Of a stretch of DNA of 64,000 bases, positions 35,436-43,951 are shown piece after piece. Made by a program: the position numbers and the translations under genes. The notes below the pieces were generated by a model. That model was not told where the DNA came from and did not search any database. It was given only the letters and a program-made list of their open reading frames with translations. Source of the stretch: Streptomyces gilvus (lineage in GTDB: Bacteria > Actinomycetota > Actinomycetes > Streptomycetales > Streptomycetaceae); the NCBI RefSeq assembly GCF_022513565.1, contig NZ_JAKWBE010000006.1, positions 124,001-188,000 on the forward strand, read 5' to 3'. Within the stretch, counting starts at the first letter, position 1, and each line of letters opens with the position of its first letter.

Positions 35436-36188
35436 ATGCCCCACATACTCGTCGTGACCGCCGTCCATCCCCATCGGCCGAGTTATTGGAGGACGCGTAC
35501 AAGTCCCTGTACGCCCAGGAGCTCCCGGAGGGCTGGGAGTGGCACTGGGTGGTCCAGGAGGACGGCAGGACGGACGCGGTGCGCCCCCCGCGTACCCGAC
35601 GACGAGCGGGTGACCTTTCTCCAGGGGCGGCCCGGCGGCCCGGGAGTCGCCCGGACCATCGCCCTCGCGCACACCGAGGCCGCGTACGTGAAAGTGCTGG
35701 ACGCCGACGACCTGCTCACGCCGGGAGCGCTGGCACGCGATCTGGCGGCCCTCGAAGCCGACCCGACCCTCGGCTGGGCGACGTCACGCGCCCTGGACCT
35801 GCTGCCGGACGGTTCGACCGTCGGCTTCCCGGACGACCCCGACGAGGGCCCCGTCGAGCGCGGGACCGTGCTCGACTTCTGGCGGGCGAACGACTTCCGC
35901 GCCCAGGTCCACCCCGCGACCCTCTTCGTCCGACGCGACCTGCTGCTGGCGCTCGGCGGATGGATGGCCCTGCCCGCCTCCGAGGACACGGGACTGCTGC
36001 TGGCGCTGAACTGCGTAAGCCGGGGCTGGTTCACCCGCGAGCCGGGGCTGCTCTACCGGAAGTGGGCGGGACACGTGACCGGGCAGGCGGCGCATGTGGA
36101 CCCGGCCGAGCGGGCGGCGCGTATGGCGGTGGTGGAGGAGAGGGCACGTGCTCTCGCCTCCCTGGGCTGGAGCTATTCGGCGCCCTGA
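35436..36188 (+). pseudogene. Family 2-like glycosyltransferase, apparently frameshifted twice
   Basis: ATG 35436 begins MPHILVVTAVHP in one frame. From about 35472 to 35595 the good protein (AELLEDAYKSLYAQELPEGW and WEWHWVVQEDGRTDAVRP) is in a different frame. From about 35600 the first frame resumes with VPDDERVTFLQGRPGGPGVA, then KVLDADDLLTPGAL, whose DAD is the GT-A metal motif. The second switch is at a run of six C (around 35585-35592). Either two compensating indels have broken the gene or the sequence has errors. If intact, it would be a ~250-residue nucleotide-sugar transferase, and its restored frame would contain a TTA codon at 35483-35485. Confidence 0.7.
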
Positions 36189-36661
36189 GCGCCCTGCGCC
36201 CGTCCCGCCGACGCGAGCCACTGGGCGAGCCGGCGCACGGTCGTCTCGTCGAGCCCGTCCACGACGGCCTCCACGGCCGCCCAGTCCTCCTGCGTGAGGT
36301 CGTAGAGTCCGGCCTTGCCCAGGCCGGCCATGATGACCTGCTGCCGACGGTCGTCCATGCGCTCCGTGAGCCTGCTCGGCTTCTCCGGGCCCGCGGGAGC
36401 AGTCTCGGATGTCGCGACGGGCGCTGTGGCCGTGGAGACGTCGTAGCGCTGCCAGGCTCCGTCCTTCGGGCCCCACAGGCTCACCGTCAGGTCCTCGCCA
36501 CGCGCGCGTACGGTGTGCGCCATCTCGCCGAGGGCGTACTGAACGGGGGCGCGGTGGGGCGATTCCGCGCACGTCTGCCAGGAGGCCGAGGCGGGCCGGT
36601 AGGAGAGGGCGACCCAGCGCGGGGCGCCGGTCGGCTGAGGACTCTCGGGACGTGTCGCCAC
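36173..36661 (-). CDS. Conserved hypothetical protein
   Basis: This protein of about 162 residues starts at GTG 36661 behind AAGGGG. It contains RWVALSYRPASASWQTCAES near residue 15, then RARGEDLTVSLWGPKDGAWQRYDV. A C-terminal helical part (LGKAGLYDLTQEDWAAVEAVVDGLDETTV) follows. No known family is recognised. It appears cytoplasmic. Its 3' end overlaps the glycosyltransferase stop by 16 bp in convergent orientation. The frame is open to 36751, but the ribosome site favours 36661. Confidence 0.65.
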   Translation of the reverse strand: MATRPESPQPTGAPRWVALSYRPASASWQTCAESPHRAPVQYALGEMAHTVRARGEDLTVSLWGPKDGAWQRYDVSTATAPVATSETAPAGPEKPSRLTERMDDRRQQVIMAGLGKAGLYDLTQEDWAAVEAVVDGLDETTVRRLAQWLASAGRAQGAQGAE

Positions 36662-37400
36662 GGAATCACCCCTTCGGAGGCTGCACGGCAGGGTGACCAT
36701 AGCTGACGACCCGTCAGATAACCAGGCTGCCCCTCCGCCTGTCCTCTTCATGCCCGGCGTGTCACCCTGCCTGCGCCCGCGGCCCCCGCACCCGGCGATG
36801 GCGGCTTCGGGGGCGGGCAGACACGTGCAGTCGCGGGCAGTCGAGTGGCCGCCCTGGACAGGGAGGCGGAGATGAGCGAAGTCGAAGAGGTGGGTACGAC
36901 GACGTCCGCGGAGTCACTCCGTACGGCACACCGCGTCCGCGCACGGAGCACGTACGACCGCGCAGGCCGCATGCCGGCACGCCGGAGTGGCCCAGTCCGA
37001 CACCGAGCTCGTGCCGAAGAGCCCTGTCGGGCGGGCCGCCCACGCCCTGCGCCTCTGTTCCCAGTCGCTCGACGCGCTCACCGTCGGCACCGGCGAACCG
37101 GCCGCCGATGCCCGCTGCGCACGGAACGTCGCCGCCACGGCCGCACCGGCCCCTCAGGTGGCCCGAGCGGCGGACGGTGACGGATCCCTCGCCGCATTGC
37201 GAGCCGCACTCGCCGCCTCGCGGGCCGCAGCGGTCGCGGCCGACGGAGCAGCGGCGGGCCGAGACATCGCGCTCAATGCGGCTGCCGACGAAGCCGAGGA
37301 ACTCGCGGTGGTCGCGGCTTCCGCGGCGCGGTGGCTGTGGGTCGGGCACCCGGAGCCAGGCCGTGGTGGATGTAGAGCGGGACACCCGGAGCCAGACCGT

Positions 37401-37432
37401 GTTTCACGTGAAACATCGGTTTCACGTGAAAC
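37401..37432. promoter_or_regulatory. Two perfect parS sites, 18 bp apart
   Basis: GTTTCACGTGAAAC occurs at 37401-37414 and 37419-37432, both exact matches to the Streptomyces ParB-binding palindrome. They lie about 25 kb from oriC and near the 3' end of the broken alanine-rich gene. ParB loading here organises the origin for segregation. Confidence 0.93.
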
Positions 37433-37460
37433 AGTGGCGGGCGTTCCCGGATGCCGCGCC

Positions 37461-37502
37461 GTTCGGCGCCGGTCCCTCCCCTCGTGGGGACCGGCGCCGA
37501 AC
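37461..37502. terminator. Strong hairpin after the parS pair
   Basis: Perfect 16-nt arms (GTTCGGCGCCGGTCCC and complement) enclose a 10-nt loop. It may be the true end of the upstream transcript. Confidence 0.6.
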
Positions 37503-37780
37503 GTCACGGATCTCTCGGACTCAGCCGGCCGGGCCGGCGCCGCCCTCCGGATCTCCCGGCGGAAGCTGGCCGAGAACCGATGGCGCCATGCGCCGCCCCT
37601 CCGAACGCTGAGCCGATGGCCCGGGTGGACGAAGCGTGATGGGTTGGCCACCCGGTCGGGATCCTGCCAGTTCGATGCGGCGACGAGGAGATTCCGGCCA
37701 CCTGCCGCTCCCTTAAACCGCAGGTCAGCCGTATAAAGTGAGTTTTCCGGTCCGGATGTCAAACGCGGAGGAGGTTAGGG

Positions 37781-40700
37781 GTGGAGGCCTTGAGTCCCGA
37801 CTCAGGGGCGCGTACAGCCTTCGCGGAACGTCTCGCGCTGCTGTACAAGGAGGCTGGAAATCCTCCCCTCACGCGGGTCGCCGAGGCGGTCGTACAGCTG
37901 CAGCGAGTGGACGAGCGAGGGCGGCCCGTGCGGGTGTCCGCCCAGCGGATCAGTGACTGGCGGCGGGCGAAGAACGTGCCGGCTCAGTTCGCCGCCCTCG
38001 CCGCGGTGCTGCACATCCTGATCCCCCAGGCCCGCCGAGCCCGGCCCGCTCCGGTGTCTGCGGGGCTGTACGACATGGCTCAGTGGCAGCGCCTGTGGGA
38101 GCGCGCCGTCGCCGACCCGGCCGGGGAGCGTCCCGCCCCACCGACAGCCGTGGAGGAAGGCCCGCCGGCCGAGGTTCCCGCCATCGCCGGGGTGTGCCCG
38201 TACCGGGGTCTGGCTTCCTATCGCGAGCAGGACGCCCGCTGGTTCTTCGGCCGGGAGCGGAGCACCGACTCCCTCGTCGACCAGCTCCGCGCCGTGGAGC
38301 GGACGGGCGGCCTGATCATGCTCGTCGGCGCTTCCGGGGCGGGAAAGTCATCCCTGCTGCATGCCGGCCTGGTACCCGCGCTGCAGAACGGCGCGCTGAG
38401 CGACCACGGCATCGGCACGACGACGGTCGTCCAGTTCGTGCCGGGGGCGGACCCCCTCGGGGAGCTGACCGGACGAATACCCGAGCTCGCGGACGTCCTC
38501 GCCGCGGCGGAACCGGGGACCGAGGAGTTCACCCGGGACGTGCGGGAAGCCGTCGCGGTCTGGGGCAAACGGGAGAGCTCCGGCATGAGCCGCCCGGTCG
38601 TCATCGTCGACCAGTTCGAGGAGTCCTTCACCCTCTGCTCGGACGAAACGGCCCGCCGCACCTTCGTGCAGACCCTGGACGCCGCCTGCTCACCCTCGGG
38701 CCCCGACGAACCGGCGCCCGTCCTCGTGGTCCTCGGCATCCGCGCCGACTTCTACGAACAGTGCCTCTCCCATCCCGAGCTGGCCGACTCCCTGCAACAC
38801 CGGCATATGGTGCTCGGCCCACTGACCACCACGGAACTGCGCGAGGCCGTCACCGGTCCCGCCAAGGCGGTCGGACTGGAGCTGGAGCCGGGGCTCGCGG
38901 AGCTGATCGTCCGCGAGGTGAGCGCCGACGGGCCCCGTGGAGCGCACGACGCCGGTGTGCTGCCCCTCCTGTCCCATGCCCTGCTCGCCACCTGGCAGCG
39001 GCGCAAGGCGGGGCGGCTGACGCTGGTCGGCTACCGGGCGGCCGGCGGCATCCAGGGCGCGGTGGCGGCGACCGCCGAGCGCGCCTGGTCCGATCTGGAC
39101 CCGGCGGCGCGCGCGGCCGCGCGACTGCTGCTGCTGAGGCTGGTGCGGCTGGGTGAGGACACCCAGGCCACCCGGCGGCGCGGGACCCGGCGCCAGCTGG
39201 CGCGGGAGTCGACGGACCCGGAAGCGACGGAGGAGTCGCTCGAGGCATTGGTACGCGCCCGGCTGGTGACACTGGACGCGGAGACCGTCGAGATCACCCA
39301 CGAGGCCCTGCTGCACGCCTGGCCGCGACTGCGGGACTGGATCGACGAGGACAGGAACGGCAACCTGCTGCGCCAGCAACTGGAGGAGGACGGTCGGGCC
39401 TGGGAGGCTTCCACCCGCGACTCCTCGCTGCTGTACCGGGGCTCCCGGCTGGAGCAGGCCCGCGGCTGGGCCAGATCGGCGGGCGACACGTTCCTGACCC
39501 GCAGCGCGGTGGACTTCCTCGCCGCCTCGGTGCGGCTGCGCAAGCGCACGCTCCTGATCAGCCGCGCCGCCGTCTCGGCGCTGGTCGTGCTCGCCGTCGT
39601 GGCCGTCGGCTCCGCCGTCGTCGCCCGTCAGCAGCGCGACGACGCCGTCTTCCAGCAGGTGCTCGCCGAGGCCGACCGCGTCCAGGCCGCGGATCCCTCG
39701 CTGTCGGCCCAGCTCGACCTGGTCGCCCACCGGCTGCGAAAGGACGACGCCGGTACGAACAATCGCCTGATCTCCATCGTGAACGCGCCCCTGGCCACAC
39801 CGCTCCTGGGCCACACCGGCGCCGTCTACCTGACCACCTTCAGCCCGGACGGGCGGCTGCTGGCCACCGCCAGCTACGACCACACGGTCCGGCTGTGGGA
39901 CGTCAGCGACCGGACCCGGCCCAAGCCGCTGGGCAAGCCCCTCACCGGTCACACCAGCTGGGTGAGCAGCGCCGTCTTCAGCCCGGACAGCCGCACCCTG
40001 GCCAGCGCCGGGGACGACGGCACCGTGCGCCTGTGGGACGTCGGCGACCCGCGCCACCCGCGCTCGCTGGGTCCGCCGGTGACGGGACACGACGGCACGA
40101 TCTTCCTGGCCGCCTTCAGTCCCGACGGGCACACACTGGCGACCGCCGACGAGGACCACACCGTACGGCTGTGGAACGTGACCGACCCTCACCGCCCGGT
40201 CTCGCTCACCACGCTGAAGGGTCACACCGACTCGGTTCGTTCGATCGCGTTCAGCCGGGACGGCAGGACCCTGGCGTCCGGCGGTGACGACGACACGGTC
40301 CGCCTGTGGGACGTCAGCAACCCGCGGGATCCACGCTCTGTGGGCAGGCCCCTCACCGGCCACACCCAGACCGTGCACTCCGTCGCCTTCAGCCCCGACG
40401 GCAGGACGCTCGCGAGCGGCAGCTCGGACGACACGGTCCGCCTGTGGAACGTCGCCGACCGGGAGCACCCGAGCTCCCTCGGTGAGCCTCTGATCGGCCA
40501 CACCGGCCCTGTCTGGTCCGTGGCCTTCAGTCCGGACGGGTCGATGATCGCGGCGGGCAGCGCCGACAGCACGGCGAGTCTGTGGAACGTGAGCAATCCC
40601 GCCTACCCCTCGCAAGTCGGTGAGCCGCTCGCGGGCAGCAGCGGTGAGATGTACGCCGTCGGCTTCAGCCCCGACGGGCGGACGCTGGCCACCGGCAGCG

Positions 40701-41782
40701 GTGACAGCAAGGTCCGCCTGTGGTCGATACCGGCGTCGGACATGACCGGCCGGATCGGGGCGTTCAGCCGGGACGGGAAGGTCCTCGCCACCGCCGCGGA
40801 GGACGGCAGGATCCGCCTGTGGAACGTCACGGAGCCGGCCCGCCCCGTGGCGCTGGGCGAGCCCTTCGCGACCAAGGACCGCACCCCCCGCTCGATGGTG
40901 TTCTCACCCGACGACCGCACTCTCATCGCGCTGACGGGAACCACGAACTCGGTCGAGCTGTGGAACGTCGCAGACCTCGCGCATCCCGTCCCGTACGGCC
41001 CGGCCGTCGAACTGCTGACCCGGTACGCGGGCGCCGACGCACTGGCCCTCAGCCCCGACGGGCGCACGCTGGCGGTCGACTTCGACGACCGGACCATCCA
41101 GTTGCTCGACATCGGCGACCCACCCCACCCCCGCCGACTGGGCAAGCCCCTCACCGGCCACACCGGCTACGTCAACGCCCTCGCCTACAGCCCCGACGGC
41201 CACACCCTCGCCAGCAGCAGCGCGGACGGGACCATACGGCTGTGGAACGTCATCGACCCCCGACGACCGCACCTGATCGGCTCTCCGCTCACCGGGCACC
41301 TGGGCCCGGTCAACACGCTCGCCTACAGCCCGGATGGCCACACCCTCGCCAGCGGCAGCGACGACGACACGGTCCGCCTGTGGAACGTCGCCGACCCGTC
41401 CCGGGCGAGGATCCTGGGCTCCCCGCTCACCGGTCACACCGAGGCGGTGGTGTCCCTGACGTTCAGCCGGGACGGCCGCACCCTGGCCAGCGGCGGCAAC
41501 GACAACACGGTGCGGCTGTGGAACGTCGGCGACCCCTCGGACGCGGCCCCCATAGGCCAGTCGATGAGCCCGAACGCCAAGACCGGCAACTTCCTTGCCT
41601 TCAGCCCCAGAAGTCACCTCCTCGGCGTCTCCAGCGGCGCCGACACGGTCCGCCTGTGGAACCTCGACGTCGACGCGGCGGTACGCCATATCTGCTCCAC
41701 CACCCGGGGCGTACTGACGCCGCAGAAGTGGCACGAGTACCTGCCCCGGCTCTCGTACGACCCTCCGTGCGCGGAGCAGTGA
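37781..41782 (+). CDS. HTH-STAND NTPase-transmembrane-WD40 signalling protein
   Basis: This 1333-residue protein starts at GTG behind GGAGGAGG. Residues ~1-85 look like a HTH module (VSAQRISDWRRAKNVPAQFAAL). CPYRGLASYREQDARWFFGR near 147-166 opens an nSTAND1-type NTPase with Walker A GASGAGKS (183-190) and Walker B VVIVDQFEE (273-281). A winged-helix/ARC region follows, then a transmembrane helix at ~590-614. From ~677 there are 14 WD40 repeats (e.g. GHTDSVRSIAFSRDG...TVRLWDV), enough for two seven-blade propellers. STAND proteins are ATP-driven switches that sense ligands and oligomerise, and some act in phage defence. The parS pair and a tRNA-borne mobile element flank it. Confidence 0.88.
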   Translation: MEALSPDSGARTAFAERLALLYKEAGNPPLTRVAEAVVQLQRVDERGRPVRVSAQRISDWRRAKNVPAQFAALAAVLHILIPQARRARPAPVSAGLYDMAQWQRLWERAVADPAGERPAPPTAVEEGPPAEVPAIAGVCPYRGLASYREQDARWFFGRERSTDSLVDQLRAVERTGGLIMLVGASGAGKSSLLHAGLVPALQNGALSDHGIGTTTVVQFVPGADPLGELTGRIPELADVLAAAEPGTEEFTRDVREAVAVWGKRESSGMSRPVVIVDQFEESFTLCSDETARRTFVQTLDAACSPSGPDEPAPVLVVLGIRADFYEQCLSHPELADSLQHRHMVLGPLTTTELREAVTGPAKAVGLELEPGLAELIVREVSADGPRGAHDAGVLPLLSHALLATWQRRKAGRLTLVGYRAAGGIQGAVAATAERAWSDLDPAARAAARLLLLRLVRLGEDTQATRRRGTRRQLARESTDPEATEESLEALVRARLVTLDAETVEITHEALLHAWPRLRDWIDEDRNGNLLRQQLEEDGRAWEASTRDSSLLYRGSRLEQARGWARSAGDTFLTRSAVDFLAASVRLRKRTLLISRAAVSALVVLAVVAVGSAVVARQQRDDAVFQQVLAEADRVQAADPSLSAQLDLVAHRLRKDDAGTNNRLISIVNAPLATPLLGHTGAVYLTTFSPDGRLLATASYDHTVRLWDVSDRTRPKPLGKPLTGHTSWVSSAVFSPDSRTLASAGDDGTVRLWDVGDPRHPRSLGPPVTGHDGTIFLAAFSPDGHTLATADEDHTVRLWNVTDPHRPVSLTTLKGHTDSVRSIAFSRDGRTLASGGDDDTVRLWDVSNPRDPRSVGRPLTGHTQTVHSVAFSPDGRTLASGSSDDTVRLWNVADREHPSSLGEPLIGHTGPVWSVAFSPDGSMIAAGSADSTASLWNVSNPAYPSQVGEPLAGSSGEMYAVGFSPDGRTLATGSGDSKVRLWSIPASDMTGRIGAFSRDGKVLATAAEDGRIRLWNVTEPARPVALGEPFATKDRTPRSMVFSPDDRTLIALTGTTNSVELWNVADLAHPVPYGPAVELLTRYAGADALALSPDGRTLAVDFDDRTIQLLDIGDPPHPRRLGKPLTGHTGYVNALAYSPDGHTLASSSADGTIRLWNVIDPRRPHLIGSPLTGHLGPVNTLAYSPDGHTLASGSDDDTVRLWNVADPSRARILGSPLTGHTEAVVSLTFSRDGRTLASGGNDNTVRLWNVGDPSDAAPIGQSMSPNAKTGNFLAFSPRSHLLGVSSGADTVRLWNLDVDAAVRHICSTTRGVLTPQKWHEYLPRLSYDPPCAEQ

Positions 41783-41873
41783 CAGCGGAACCCGGTGATC
41801 CGGATCACAACTCTCGGTTCGCCCCGAGCAGTTGGCTCCCGCCGGACAACCGACCTTGTTACCCTTGGCCATA

Positions 41874-41918
41874 GCCCGACCGCTGGTGCATCCCCCGTCG
41901 CCAGCGGCCGGGCGTTTT
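41874..41918 (+). terminator. Terminator of the STAND-WD40 gene
   Basis: GCCCGACCGCTGG and CCAGCGGCCGGGC (one mismatch) enclose a 14-nt loop, followed by GTTTT. Confidence 0.8.
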
Positions 41919-41975
41919 CGTACCCGCCCCAGGTCGATCTCATCCGGGGACGCGTTGGTGTCACCGGGAGATGCA

Positions 41976-42059
41976 AAAGACCCCCAACCATGATCGGTTG
42001 GGGGTCTTTTCGCTGGTGGGGCTAACAGGATTTGAACCTGTGGCCTCATCCTTATCAGG
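41976..42059 (-). repeat. attL: 84-bp repeat with truncated tRNA-Ile 3' half
   Basis: It is identical to 52071-52154. It contains the tRNA terminator (AAAGACCCCCAACC...GGTTGGGGGTCTTTT) and the tRNA-Ile 3' part up to the anticodon loop. Beyond 42059 the tRNA sequence is lost, so this copy is not a functional gene. Confidence 0.95.
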
Positions 42060-42150
42060 TCGATCATGGGGGTCGTGGACGTCGGTCAACTCGCCCTGGG
42101 CCTCGATGAACCATGCGCCTGTGTCTTCCGCTGACCGCGGCTGTCCGCCC

Positions 42151-42176
42151 CTGTTGATGTCAGCCGTTGATGTCAG
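42151..42176 (+). repeat. Left arm-type integrase sites
   Basis: Two adjacent 13-bp units, CTGTTGATGTCAG and CCGTTGATGTCAG, lie 92 bp inside attL. They match the tandem units at 52047-52072, as expected for arm-type binding sites of a tyrosine integrase. Confidence 0.7.
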
Positions 42177-42259
42177 CCTGTCTTGGCGCTCTTGACACAT
42201 CCCGGCCCGTCTGATCTGAGGGGACGATGATTGCCTAATTGGAGATAGAGCTGTACGGC

Positions 42260-42292
42260 TGTAGCTACAGAGAGGGGCCTTGTGTAGCTACA
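42260..42292. promoter_or_regulatory. Twin palindromes TGTAGCTACA
   Basis: Two identical 10-bp palindromes at 42260-42269 and 42283-42292 lie 23 bp apart centre to centre, about two helical turns. They suggest a dimeric DNA-binding protein that contacts the same face of the DNA. No cognate regulator is identified. Confidence 0.5.
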
Positions 42293-42364
42293 CGGAGCCC
42301 CATCCTGGCTGGCCAGCGAGGTCAAAGCAGAGGTATTGTAGTAGACAGATTGTCTCCGGATAGG

Positions 42365-42382
42365 GCCCTGAACAGGGCTTTT
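42365..42382 (+). terminator. Small hairpin with T-run
   Basis: GCCCT-GAAC-AGGGC is followed by TTTTC. It could end a short transcript from the attL side, but no gene is assigned upstream. Confidence 0.35.
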
Positions 42383-42448
42383 CTAACAACAACCGTAGAC
42401 AGAGGGGGTTTGGCCCCGGCGGCAACCAGGACCAAACCCCTTGCCTTA

Positions 42449-42483
42449 GCGAGTCCGGTCGAGCTGATACCGACCGGACTCGC
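42449..42483. terminator. Hairpin in the element left arm
   Basis: GCGAGTCCGGTCG and CGACCGGACTCGC are perfect 13-bp arms around a 9-nt loop. There is no adjacent gene and no T-run, so it may be a regulatory structure rather than a terminator. Confidence 0.4.
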
Positions 42484-42927
42484 TGCATTCACAGCTCATC
42501 ACGTGTCGCCTCCGACCGGACGTCTAACGGGTCAGTGGATCCAACCCGCGTGATCGATGATCACGAACGCTAGTCCAACGACTGCAACAGCAACCTGCCA
42601 CCTCTCGGGGCCGGTCCACCTGCGCCGCCGCTTCCTAGGGTTCTCTTTCATCTAGCCCTTCCCTTCGCCCTCAAGACCGGCCCCGAGCGGACCGGAGGCT
42701 GTGAACTCGCGCCCCCAAACGCGTAGTTCAGTGAGAGCTCCGTGAAGTAGCTTTGCTTATCTTACCGGTCGCGTTTGACAGTAGGTGCTACTGGCCATCC
42801 ATGCAGGTCAGGGAGTTGTTCCTAGCGCCGACGCTCGCACGATTCTGCAATCCAGCCCTAGATCCCATGAGGCTATGCGGCTATGACGCATGGAGATTTG
42901 CTCCGGGATCGATGGCATGGAGAGAGG

Positions 42928-42941
42928 GTTTCACGTGAAAC
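42928..42941. promoter_or_regulatory. Perfect parS inside the mobile element
   Basis: GTTTCACGTGAAAC is the exact 14-bp Streptomyces parS. It lies 869 bp inside attL, hence in element DNA, about 20 kb from oriC. No parB-like gene is on the element, so host ParB would bind it. Confidence 0.9.
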
Positions 42942-43069
42942 ACCAACTGCAACCTCTGCCCTGCTCTGTGACGGTAGCAGCGCACCTTGCTCCTTTCTGC
43001 CCGACTGCTCGACGGCCGCTCAGTTCCAGCTAACGGTCTCCTCCGACTCCAGAGATCGTTGGGGCCGCG

Positions 43070-43113
43070 CTGGGTACACGATGAGTACTTGTTGGGTACA
43101 CGCTGGGTACGTG
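43070..43113 (+). repeat. Four tandem 11-bp iteron-like repeats
   Basis: CTGGGTACACG, ATGAGTACTTG, TTGGGTACACG and CTGGGTACGTG follow each other without spacing. An 11-bp period equals about one helical turn, so a protein could line one face of the DNA. The array is in non-coding DNA of the element. A replication iteron, transfer-locus or partition role is possible. Confidence 0.7.
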
Positions 43114-43951
43114 GGACCGCCCATCCAGCCCAGACGCTCGATTCTTAACTTGGCTGAATCCAGGTAGGCACAGTCGTACAGATGGCCGCTCGACGTCGCT
43201 TAACCTGTGGTCGCCAGTTTGCCCCACACGCCCCGCAAGGGCAACTTCCAAGGTCAGATAGCCACTTCACCTTGGTTTCGCAACCTGTGATACTTGTTTG
43301 TAGCACTGTTGCCTTCAAATCCAAGGCAGGGAGCAATTGGATTGAGTGGAGCGACTACCGGGACAGCCTCAAGGTTCACGTTGCCGTCACCGATCCATCT
43401 GCCTCAATTACCACCTACCCCAGCTGCCATCCCGTCCGCCGTCGACCCACACACCGTGGAGCGGGCGTGGTTCCTGGCGTCCAGGTGGAGCGCGCCACTG
43501 CACGAACGACCTGGACGCCAGGGGCCGCGTCTGCTCGGCTCTGCCTGGGTCGACGGTGGTCGGGATGGCAGCTCCCCGCGCACGCCACTACGGACCCGCG
43601 GTCGAGAACGGCGCCCCCTCCATCCCGGTGCCGGCCGAGCCCCCGCCGGAGGCATCGTCTTGACCGGGGCCGCGCTATGCGGTGATCGACTCATGGCCAC
43701 CGGCCCTATCCACATGTGGGCGCGCGTCGGCGCAGCGCGGGCGGAGCGGGCCGGAGGCAGGAGCGGCGCCCGCAGCGGAGCCGGGAGCGCGCCCGGCGGA
43801 GCGGAGCGCAGCCGGGGCTTGATGAGGTAGAGAAACCTGTAACAGCTCGATGGCCAAGAGCCCTGGCTCGGCTGCGTGTTTCCGTGGTGGTCCGGCAGGC
43901 GTTGGCGTCAGCGGGGAAGGGCACTGATGTTGTGAGAGCGGCGTCGTCCGC

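Larger units (their letters stand above)
36872..37736 (+). pseudogene. Alanine-rich hypothetical gene, probably frameshifted
   Basis: GGGAGGCGGAG precedes ATG 36872, which starts MSEVEEVGTTTSAESLRTA. Near 36925-36935 the alanine-rich coding character moves to another frame: TASAHGARTTAQAACRHAG, then LVPKSPVGRAAHALRLCSQS and later ASRAAAVAADGAAAGRDIAL. This suggests one lost or gained base. The second frame continues to a stop at 37736 but loses coding character after ~37340, where two parS sites and a hairpin occur, so the true 3' end is unclear. No family is recognised. A sequencing error is possible. Confidence 0.35.
42060..43951. other. Gene-poor left arm of the element
   Basis: About 1.9 kb carries no open frame with convincing codon use. 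It is less GC-rich than the rest from 42200 to 43450, then very GC-rich at 43600-43830. It contains arm-type sites, twin palindromes, hairpins, a parS and an 11-bp tandem array. Plausible uses are a replication origin, a transfer locus and regulatory RNA. Confidence 0.5.

Noticed and set aside
42014..42059. Second tRNA-Ile gene at attL
   Set aside because: Only the 3' half is present. Sequence after 42059 does not pair, so it is the duplicated integration site.
42239..42553. Open frame of 104 codons in the element left arm
   Set aside because: Codon use is not Streptomyces-like, it crosses the twin palindromes and two hairpins, and no ribosome site is visible.
43294..43830. Overlapping open frames in the GC-rich part of the left arm
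   Set aside because: Three frames are open at once because of base composition. None shows a domain or consistent third-position bias.
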